Assembly: GCA_036940085.1 (NCBI GenBank)
Contig: JALLBK010000013.1
Coordinates: forward strand, 19,851 to 83,850
Reading direction: 5' to 3'
Length of the DNA: 64,000 bases
Source of the DNA: Discostella pseudostelligera
Lineage: Eukaryota; Bacillariophyta; Thalassiosirophyceae; Thalassiosirales; Thalassiosiraceae
The position numbers and the translations under genes were made by a program. The first letter of the stretch is position 1. Every line of letters starts with the position of its first letter. The notes below the pieces were generated by a model. It was not told the origin of the DNA. It did not search any database and was given only the letters and a program-made list of their open reading frames with translations. This document shows, in pieces, positions 24,301 to 32,782 of the stretch.

Positions 24301-25674
24301 ATTATGATGCTTTGAGATAAGAAATCCTCTCAACATACATTCACACAGGATTGACTTGTGACTCTGTCGGCTTTATGAAAACTGATGGCTCTATTGGCTG
24401 CGAGGACGATTCGGACCTGAAGAGCTTGGCTGGTTATAGATACGAGGCAGAACCGGAGGTAGTCAGCGAATCTTCGCGTATTGACGTCGAAATGAAAAAG
24501 GTTGAAATTTTCTTAGATAATGGTGTGAATCACTTCTCAGATAGCCAAGAAGACGTGTTCAAGAGTGCATTCGAAGTGTACAAAGCATCACTTAGAAGTA
24601 TCGCGAGAGACACTAAGAGAGAAGTTGTGCCTGCATTCTCTGCCTTCCGTCGCTACTTCGCCTTTGATGATTATTACGCTGACACCATGATTGTACGTGC
24701 CCAGATTGATTGTGCCATTTTTTCCGCGTCGGACACTTAAATTTTTGGCATTTTATCCTTGCAGGCAAATGCTTTCCTGAAGGGAGGTGTATTCAAAGGG
24801 GCGACGGCTGATCAACGGAAGAGGGTCATTGTATTTGCCATGAGATATATGGTTACATTTATGGCGGTCCTTGAAAAAATGTACAGTGCACTTAGTTCAT
24901 GCAGGCAAGGTAGCGGTGACGATGATGGAGCAATGAATCTTGACGTCGCGGTAGCATACTACGTTGGGTCGTTGGAGGGCGGAGATGGTGGCGGCAGCTA
25001 CGACGGGAGCCTAATTTACATGTTGGCGAAGCGGATGTGCGTTCATTTTCAAACATGCACTTCGTCCAACGATGCCATGATAAACGAGCGCATTGTCAGC
25101 CTGTTCTACACAGGACAAGGTGAAGCGGAAACTGGCGTGAGTATCTACTATCAATTTGGCCGAATATTCTTACTTTGCGCTAACCTTCAGTGTTGTTGCC
25201 CCTCAGTCTTGTGACTCTCTCGAAAGAACTGTGCATGAAATCGAAAATTCTCTAATTGTGCCGTTGATTCAGGGGACGCTCTTCAGTGCCAGAGAAAATG
25301 AGTTACACTTCAAAAAGCGTGCTTTTCGAGAATTCTATCCTGAGGGTTACGTGGTAGCACAATCTATTCTTCCTATCTTGAATGAAGCGGACACTTATGC
25401 TGCGAATGAAATAAAGAATGTTATGGTTACCAAGTTCCCTAGCCAAGGCAATGATGATTCATCAAATGATTCAACGAAGGTTCACAGCGCCATGAAGATC
25501 GCAGTTTCTAAAATGGAGGGGGTCGATTGTACGCAGATTGGGACGATTGGCGGCGCTGGTCTTTGCCCAGGTGATGATGGCACATACAGTGCACTCAACT
25601 CGGCCTCCGTCTCAACTGTCTCGATAACGTCGCTGACCATTACTTGCGTGATATTGTGTTTAGCATTCATTTAG
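15328..25674 (+). CDS. giant tandem phytotransferrin-like (ISIP2A/FEA1-type) repeat protein, 16 exons
   Basis: Exons: 15328-15683, 15894-16893, 16980-18036, 18132-18519, 18599-19337, 19440-19757, 19838-19891, 19969-21313, 21391-21452, 21541-21802, 21871-22172, 22250-23363, 23448-24278, 24349-24692, 24765-25136, 25207-25674. All have GT-AG ends with matching phases. The sum is 9012 nt, or 3003 residues. A basic head of about 70 residues precedes a hydrophobic signal or anchor (about 72-95). Eight related units of roughly 320-420 residues follow, starting near 108, 540, 925, 1270, 1628, 1945, 2293 and 2633. Shared landmarks are helices ending in a Cys (LYDSANMC, MYSALSSC), a VGSxEG block and a DGxLxYxLA block, PLVQSLIYF, and YxCLGLTCDxVG. 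From memory these match ISIP2A/FEA1, surface proteins that bind ferric iron with carbonate. The C-terminus is hydrophobic (TM or GPI signal). A surface iron-binding role is inferred. Splitting into several genes is unlikely because the splice phases run through. Confidence 0.8.
18816..18857 (+). repeat. three-copy 15-nt repeat encoding SFDD
   Basis: The 12-mer tcatttgatgat occurs exactly at 18816-18827, 18831-18842 and 18846-18857, each separated by one codon. It encodes SFDD-V-SFDD-K-SFDD in unit 3 of the giant protein. The exact repeat suggests recent slippage. It adds an acidic patch that could bind cations. Confidence 0.85.
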
Positions 25675-25723
25675 AGGTTATTGAACTAATTGTAAAGCGA
25701 GGCGACTTATTTCTACCTCTATT

Positions 25724-28639
25724 TCAATCTGTTCCGACAGAACTATTCGCGAATTCAATAGAGGCATTCGGCGCATTTTCAAATGGAATGCCTCCGTGAA
25801 AATGAGCCAATGCTTCGTGGCTATGTAAGGAGCCGCATGTGCTCGAATGCGACCAGTGATATGTGGTTACGAATACGAGTAGGTGCATGGCCAACACATA
25901 AAAGAAGAGGGCTGTGCGCATCTCTTTACTCCCGAGCGTCGTCTTGGCAACGATGAAGACAATCTTTTCCATCGGGCTCATTTCACTAGGGTGAGAGATT
26001 GATTGATTCTGTGAGACTTGGCGCGAAATTATATGAAAGACAAAGTGGCATGGCACACTCACTTAAACTTCCTCTGTCGCTCCGCCCTGCTGAACTGCCG
26101 AAACGGATCCACAGAAGCTTCATATCTCTGCTCAAGTGCTTCCAAGTCCAGATTTCTTTCTGAGCCACGGCCACGCATTCCTCCTTTGGAATTTCCCCCA
26201 CCGTTGAAACTCTGCAGGTAACGCACTTTTTCATAAAGCTTAGCATTGTCCGTCTTCAATGCCTCGGCCGCTTCGACCTGTATTTGAAGCTCACGCTTAA
26301 AACTATCTCGTTCCATCTCTAATGTATCGCATCGCACACGGAGACGGTCTCGCTGGGCCATGACGATTGTGGCAACCGAATGATCATCGTGAGCCTCCTC
26401 AGCAGTGGCAGTCGCCGATGGAACTGGAAGCGGGTTACTAGTAGGGGGTGCCTTCGGATCTAATATCCTTTGCAGCGTGTTGGGATTGGGCGGCTCCGTT
26501 GACCCAAATGGCACGTCACTGAGTGCCGAGCGATTGGGTTTGGTTGGCGTAGCCACCGCACGTTGGAGATCATTCTCAAGTGAGGCAACGAGTGCCTCGG
26601 CATCGAGGAGAGACGTCTGAACAGTGTTCAGTTTCTGTTTCAACTCATCGCGTTCCTTGTTTCCGTCGCACTTTTCTCGCCGCTCGCGAACCAAATCAGC
26701 TTCTACTTTACGCAGTTTTGCCACGAGAACTGATTCCAAATCATCCTCCTTGCCTAAATTATCAGGATGGGTCATTTCCGGATCAATGTCGCGGTGATCA
26801 AAATCGACGGCGTTGTATTCTAATCGCTTGAGAATGCGTAGCTCGTGCCGCATCTTGTCCACGGCATCCTGGGAGGGTGCACTGGCTACTTTCATCTCAA
26901 GGGCGGTTACCTGGTTGGCAAGGAACGAGCGCTCCCGTTCCAATGCATCAATGCTCATTCGCAGTGATCTGATGTATAGATGGCGAGGGACACGAGTAGT
27001 TCGGTGAGGGTGGTTGCGCAACGATTGGTAACATAGATCAACACAGATTTGAGCCAGAACGCACCTTCGTTCCTCCGATATGGACTCTTCCTTCACGCGC
27101 ACTTCCTCTCTCAATGCATTGCACGTAACCGATAGCTCAACAATTTCGGCCTCGTACGCCTTCCGCTCAGACAGGTACTCGGCTAATTTTGATCCCAACA
27201 CCGCACCAGAGGAAGGTGGTGCACCGTCTCCTACGACGTAACCACTACTTCCCGAGATCGGAGATTTGCCCATCGCCTCAATCTTAAGACGCCAGGTATC
27301 CCTTTCTCGTCCCATCTCACTTAATTCCTCCCGCAATCGTTCCGCATCCTGAACCAATATCTGACGCTGGGCCTCCCATGCCGCCTCGCGCTCGCCAAGG
27401 CCGTCCTCGGCCTTGAGCAGTTGATTGGCCGAGGCTTCCCGCCCGGCCCGCTCGGCACGTAATTGAAGTTCCACGCTTTCAAGTTTCCGCGATGTGATGG
27501 CCTCTCGTTCGAGAGCCTCGGCGGCACGTCGTCCCTCCGATTCAGCGAGTTCTTCCTGTGCCTTCCTGTGTGAGGTGAGAGGAGGGTTGACATGAATGGG
27601 GAACAGGCAAAGGGTGTTATTATAAGTATGAAAATGAAACGTAGAAATGATGTAGATCTTGTTCCACTGAAGAACAACACACCAAAACTCACTTTAGCTC
27701 CTTCTGGATTTCCTCCTCCCTGTTCTGTTCCAATTCTTCAATTTTGCCTGTAAATACGAAGGAGAGGGTGTATTTATTGAGAATAGTAACAACGGCAGAA
27801 ATTGATGACACCCCATCCCCACAGTTGAAACCGACAGCGAAGGACGGATATGTCGACAAAGAAATAAACTCACTCTCCAACTTTCGAATGGTAATATCCT
27901 GATTCTTCAATCCACGAAATTCTACCTCATACTCTGCCACCTCACTACGCAGTCGGATCAATTCTTCTCGTTCCGCCAAGGACAAGGCACCACCACCCTC
28001 GTTCCCATCGGCAGCACCACCACCATCACTCTTCTTTGCTCCTCCCCCCTTCTTCAGAGCCTCATTCAACTGACGTTCCATCTCCTTCAATTCCCCCTGC
28101 AATTGTATCTTTTCTTCATTTCCCAATTCCAACTCATCATTCAATTCTTCCATCCCCCGTAATAAATTATTCAATTGATCATCCTTACTTGTTAATAATT
28201 GAATAGCTTGTTCAAAGACAATGGATAGATCATCGATATCATCAAAACAGCAACATTCATATAAAGAGTGATAGAGTTGTAAGAAGGTAGTTTCAGCAAG
28301 TTTGCATCGGCGTGTGAGAGCATCAATTTCAGACTGGTAATGTTTGATGGTAGATTTGGTTTCGGTGGCCAATGTAGCAATGCTACCACTGTTGCTCGAT
28401 GATAACAACTCATCCTCGGCAGATTTCAATGCACGTTTCAAACTCTTGGTAAATTCCCCCAATTGCTTTCGTGCCACCAGGGAGGTCTCCTTGGCTTCGA
28501 GTAAGGATTGGGCGGTGGATTCGAGCTGTGGACGACGTTCGGGGAGGTTGAATTTGGTCCAGGAGGTTAATGCCGTTTGGAGTAAGGACAGGCCATCGTT
28601 GTTGTTGCTGTTGGAGGAGGAGGAAGAGGATGCTGCCAT
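25724..28639 (-). CDS. CASP / CUX1-type Golgi coiled-coil membrane protein, five exons
   Basis: Exons 27874-28639, 27693-27747, 27065-27565, 26063-26968 and 25724-25985 join with consistent phases and give 829 residues. Residues about 15-740 are mostly heptad-type coiled coil. The C-terminal signature is that of CASP (yeast Coy1): DNAKLYEKVRYLQSF, then DPFRQFSRAERQRKF, then MEKIVFIVAK and a membrane span TALFFYVLAMHLLVFVTTYHW at about 767-787. CASP is a tail-anchored Golgi protein that acts with golgins and SNAREs in intra-Golgi retrograde transport. The Arg/His pattern of the short lumenal tail is divergent. Exon 3 has two possible acceptors 9 nt apart because of a duplicated ccttcctgtg. The start ATG at 28639 lies two codons after an in-frame stop that ends an upstream open frame. 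Confidence 0.9.
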
Positions 28640-28645
28640 GATATG

Positions 28646-28867
28646 TTAAGACGAAGATGAAGCGGTGTTTGTAGGAGAGGCGACGGATGTCATGGTCATG
28701 GTTGGTGTCTGTTGGTGTTTTTGCTGCTGCTTTTTGGGGCTTGGTTCTGGTTTTGGGGGGCTGGCGGGTTGCGGGCTTTTCTTGTTTCTCGTACAAAAGG
28801 TCTGTCCGACGACGGTGCTAGGAGCGGTGGCGGACGCCATGGTCATGGTTACTTCTTTTGTTACCAT
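28646..28867 (-). other. 73-codon open frame directly upstream of and in frame with CASP
   Basis: ATG at 28867 opens a frame of 73 codons (MVTKEVTMTMASATAPSTVV, then Pro/Lys/Gln-rich) that ends in TAA at 28646-28648. The stop is followed by two codons and then the CASP ATG in the same frame. It also contains the start context ACCATGACCATGGCG, close to the start of the uL1 gene in this window. It could be an upstream ORF, an N-terminal extension broken by one stop, or chance. Confidence 0.4.
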
Positions 28868-29085
28868 AGTGATGGATTTGGCAGGTGGTATTTTCTCATA
28901 ATGACGTCATGCTTCTCTCAGCTAATCTATTTTAGAATTAAATCTCCACGTGCTGTCGTCTGTCTGTCGGCCAGATTCGTCTGCACAAAAGCCAAAGCAA
29001 AATCCTTGGCCCTCGCGTCTTCTTCTTGTCGCCGCCGCTGCTGCTATTGCTGCGTTGAATAGGGATAGGGATAGAGTCGTCGACG
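28868..29085. promoter_or_regulatory. divergent promoter core with palindromic CRE, CASP / ATP synthase b
   Basis: The perfect 10-bp palindrome ATGACGTCAT lies at 28901-28910. It is the full CRE/ATF site bound by bZIP factors in eukaryotes, and TGACGT-type elements drive CO2/cAMP-responsive genes in diatoms. It is 176 nt upstream of the ATP synthase b start. No other motif was recognised. Confidence 0.5.
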
Positions 29086-30720
29086 ATGATCCGTGCCGCC
29101 ACCTCGTCCGCAATTCGGAGGGCTGCCCTCCGCTCTTCTTCTTCTAGGGGGTGAGTATTATTTCAATATTATTTTGTCGAGTGTAGTGGTTGGGGGATGA
29201 ATTTGCGGCGGTAGGGGGTGAGAGGGTGAGGCAGGTTAGAGAGAGATTGGCAGTGGAGGGAAGGCGGCAAAGAGAGAGATGGATGGGGCCTAGGCTGGTC
29301 GTGGGGCGCGGGTGATCATAACAATATTATTGTGCGATTATTTCCGCACGAGAGGTCTCTTGACATCGGCGAGGGCCTGTGTCGGTGCCTTCGATTGTAG
29401 TGGCGGTGGTGGTGGCTGGTGGCGATTCGAAATTGGCACTGCCTCAACCTCAAACCACGCCAATAATCGACAACATTCCACGGAAAGAAATTGAGAGCTC
29501 ATTCTCTATTGGGTACTAGCGATTTCAACGGGGAGAGAAAGTGAATTGCAAAGTGTTAATGATGGACAATTCGTTGCCGCCCAACCACCACCCCCACTTC
29601 TTCCTGCGGAACAGTGTTTGTGGCAACCGGCAGCAAGTTCTGTTTCATTGTTCGATATCTCGCGCGTTTTGGAGCGGGGGGGGCTGCCCATTGAAGCGAA
29701 GGGGGTTGGACTGATGTTCTATCCATCTTGTTTGACTTTCAATTTATTTAATTTATTTGCGAATTGTACTCACCCGTCACTTCTGCACTCCATACCCAAT
29801 TTTCATATCTATTCCACATTATTATCGACTATCGACGTACTCCATCAACAATTCACAATAGGGCACCCTCCTGTGCCATCCAGGGGAACATGAGCTTTCA
29901 CGCTTCTGCCAAGAAAGAACAAGAGGCCACCGCTGAAACCAACCTTGTGGCCAAGGAACAGAGCAAGGGGGGACTTTTCGGGACTGGTCTCTCGGAATGG
30001 TTCGCCCTCCCCGTGGGAATTGCCGCGGCTGTCCCACTCATCAAATTCGACTGGTACGTCATTAACGAGGAGACGCAACTTATGGCCGTCTTCATTGCCT
30101 TCTGCGTCACCCTCTACACTCAGGGAGGCGATGCCATCTACAAGGCCATCGATGAACGTGCGGTGACCTTGCTCAAAGATCACACCGAGGCCGAAGAGAA
30201 GGTCATTGAGGCGCTAGAGCAGAAGCTTGTCTTTCTCAAGGCAAATCAGAATATGGTGAATGACTTCAATGCCATCAATGAAATACGTGAGGAGACGTTC
30301 AAGAAGCTAAATGCCGCGGGTGCCATCAAACCTCAGCATGACTTCAAGGCGCAGGTCGAACGTATGCTCAGCATGATCGCCACCGAGGAGGCCAATGTTA
30401 CCGATAAGACAAAGATGGCGTTAATGAGTGAGGCTACTGCCACCGTTACTGAACAGTTCTCCACCGATAAGGCTCTTAAGAAGGCTGCGTTGGATTCGGC
30501 CATTGCCAAGTTGAAAGGCGCTTCCGCTGGTGCGGACCCCGTCCAGGCGGCATTTGTGCAGTTTTTCAAGGATAAGGCCGCCGCCGCCAAGGCGTCGAAG
30601 GATGACAGCGAAGAGAAGGCTCAACGAGCGGCCTTGATTGCCAAAATTAACTCCGTGGCAAAGAATGAAGGGTTCTTCTTTGAGTTCGATGCCGCTGGCC
30701 TTCCGAAGATGAAGGCTTGA
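29086..30720 (+). CDS. mitochondrial ATP synthase F0 subunit b, two exons
   Basis: Exons 29086-29150 and 29862-30720 join in phase 2 (gg|g) across a 711-nt intron and give 307 residues. Exon 1 encodes MIRAATSSAIRRAALRSSSS, a textbook basic amphipathic mitochondrial presequence. Exon 2 brings GNMSFHASAKKE, likely near the mature start. Residues about 60-105 carry the membrane part (WFALPVGIAAAVPLIKFDWY, then QLMAVFIAFCVTLYTQGGD), conserved in ATP5F1/subunit 4. The rest is a long charged helix forming the peripheral stalk that holds F1 static. Exon 2 alone would start at the ATG at 29890; I prefer the spliced model because it supplies the import signal with a matching phase. Confidence 0.87.
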
Positions 30721-31612
30721 ATATTATTTTGACTAGGTTATGTGCTGGTCATTAGGGAGGACGATTATGTTTCACTGATTTTGTAGACGATGATTTCTGT
30801 GGGAAGGGAGTGTAACAATAACTACACTGTTTCACAACGATCCGTGTTATTGCTTGCGCACATTAGAAATGGTTTCGTCGTCCACTCGTCCACTGAACGA
30901 TATTAGATTCATTTATCTGAACATTCTCAGCGCCCGTCAATCTGTGATCTAGCGTCAATATGTCAGTGACACTGCTCAAATGGATTCTTCGACACGCCTA
31001 CGAATGACGTGTATGAGTATGATCAACGATCATTTCGAATGGAAACAGCAACTAACGAGCACAATGATGCGTAGGTAGGAGTAGCTCAGATTCGCATCGA
31101 TCAATTCACAATTCAATCTACCGACTTCTACATTATAGTCAGATCTCTGCAAGCAAGACATCTTCGGAACAGTCTCGAGAGAGAGTCTGCACGAAATGCG
31201 ATCATGTTGTAAAAAAGGTATTCATCAATAAAATATGTAACTAACCACTTATATACAAATCCGTAGGCACTACCTGGAGATGATACGAGAATAGACTTCA
31301 AAACACTTGCCGTCTCAACACATCTCTTCCTAAATGCAGCATCTCATGATTCGCTTGTTCGTCTCAATATTCACATCAGTTGTCTTTTTCGTATCCATAT
31401 AAACGAGTTGAGTTAGCAACTACACACGCAACACTCTCTCGCTAGATGTCCAAATCAAAACTGTGTGTGCTTGCTTATACGAAGTAACGAGCCTTCTTGA
31501 GTCGCTTCATGATGTTCAGAGGAAAATTTACGAGTTTGCAACGGCATAGGTTAACAGTGAGTACATCATGGTACAAGTGAAAAAAATGAGTTGGGTAATA
31601 CACCATGCAAAT
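30721..31612. other. convergent intergenic region, ATP synthase b / secreted protein
   Basis: This 892-nt stretch between opposed stop codons shows no long frame, repeat or RNA gene. A possible short last exon of the minus-strand neighbour lies at about 31484-31515, ending in RLKKARYFV or KARYFV and a stop; it would be reached from the donor at 31619-31624. Confidence 0.4.
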
Positions 31613-32089
31613 TTACAAACTTACTCTTTCCGCCGGGTCAGGGAAAACTTCTCCCACAGGCATACTCATGGACATGGACATCGACGATACAATATCAAAG
31701 TTGAATTCATTTGGACTCAATGACATAGACTCATCGAATCCTAGCGACATGGAACCCTCCACATCCTCAGATGTTTCACCACACCAGATACGCTCTTGAA
31801 CACCTGGCAAGTAAGTGGTCGACATTTGCTCGACAGTTCCACCCGATGCGAAGTAGCCATTGCCATTCTTCATCATGCAACCCTTGTATGGACGGTCGAT
31901 GACGTAAAAGTAGCCTCCAGTGTTCAAACTCAAGAACTGATCACGGCATTCGTCGGCAGTGAGACACGGTGTCGGGGTCCCTGTACCTTCCCATTGAAGT
32001 AAAAGACGAGATTCGGCTAGTAGGCAGTTTGCCAGGAGCAGGGCCGAGGGAAGCAACTTCGTGACGGGCATGGTGAACGACTTCATCAT
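31613..32089 (-). CDS. small secreted cysteine-containing protein of unknown function
   Basis: A single frame gives 158 residues, or 155 plus a short tail if the gtaagt donor after residue 155 (31619-31624) is used. An N-terminal signal peptide (hydrophobic core LLPSALLLANCLL) is followed by a domain with Cys at CLTADECRDQF, KGCMMKNGNGYF and ERIWCG, spaced like a small disulphide-bonded module. I believe similar Cys modules are common in secreted diatom proteins but cannot name the family. The tail is Ser/Met-rich with an SMSMSMSMP run. It is probably exported to the cell wall or medium. Confidence 0.65.
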   Translation of the reverse strand: MMKSFTMPVTKLLPSALLLANCLLAESRLLLQWEGTGTPTPCLTADECRDQFLSLNTGGYFYVIDRPYKGCMMKNGNGYFASGGTVEQMSTTYLPGVQERIWCGETSEDVEGSMSLGFDESMSLSPNEFNFDIVSSMSMSMSMPVGEVFPDPAERVSL

Positions 32090-32782
32090 AGGCGGCTATC
32101 GGCAGCAATGTATCTTCAAAGATGTCAATGATATTATTATGTGCAGAGAAAAGTGATTTTGTGTGGAGGATATGGCTCATTATTTCAAGCCTCCTCTCAA
32201 TACCGTTGCGCCATTTTTTTGAATTCATCGGCATGTCGTCGTTGCGTTGACTTCGCCAACCCTAACGGAGGGAATTCTCTCTAGAGGTAGATTTCACCCG
32301 AAGAAGATGCCGTTTCGCAGATTTACGTCTTTTCTTGACCGAACTGCACAAAAATGCGCCTTTCCGCCCAGTTTGACTTCTATTTTTCTTCCCTTTGGGG
32401 TGGACTGCAGTCTCGTCTTGTCGTTGTGTGTTCTGTGTGGTTTCGGATTTTGGAAATCGGATCTTCCGGATCTTTGATTTTCCCCCAACCCCGCACTCTC
32501 CGTCTTCCGTCTGTGTTTCGTCGAGGACACCTCCACGTGGAAACACGATCTCTCTCGTCGAGAACACCTCCACGTGGAAATATTCCCATAGCCAAGAAGA
32601 TCGTGAAGCCAAGCAAGCATTGTTGGTACGAGTGAGAGTAGTGGCGAGTGACAAGGACAACATTCAATCAGCATGAAGAAGTACAGGTCATAATGAAAAA
32701 ATGTCAATCTCTTCATCTTTATGCAACTTCACAAAGGAATTCCGCCCCTCTCTCTCTCACTTTCACTCTTTTGATTTATTGC
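32090..32782. other. intergenic region between secreted-protein promoter and SMC5 3' end
   Basis: This 693-nt space lies upstream of the secreted-protein gene and downstream of SMC5; both are on the minus strand. Several overlapping frames of about 90 codons on both strands look non-coding. The one clear structure is a 28-nt direct repeat at 32518-32582. Confidence 0.4.
32518..32582. repeat. 28-nt direct repeat carrying a CACGTG G-box
   Basis: Copies at 32518-32545 and 32555-32582 (period 37 nt) share TCGTCGAGrACACCTCCACG followed by TGGAAAyA and differ at two positions. Each contains the palindrome CACGTG, the core site for bHLH and bZIP factors. Confidence 0.8.

Noticed and set aside
15328..25674. 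Several separate genes instead of one giant gene
   Set aside because: Every junction between neighbouring open stretches has GT-AG ends with matching phase, unit ends run into the next unit without a stop, and only the first exon has a signal and only the last a hydrophobic tail.
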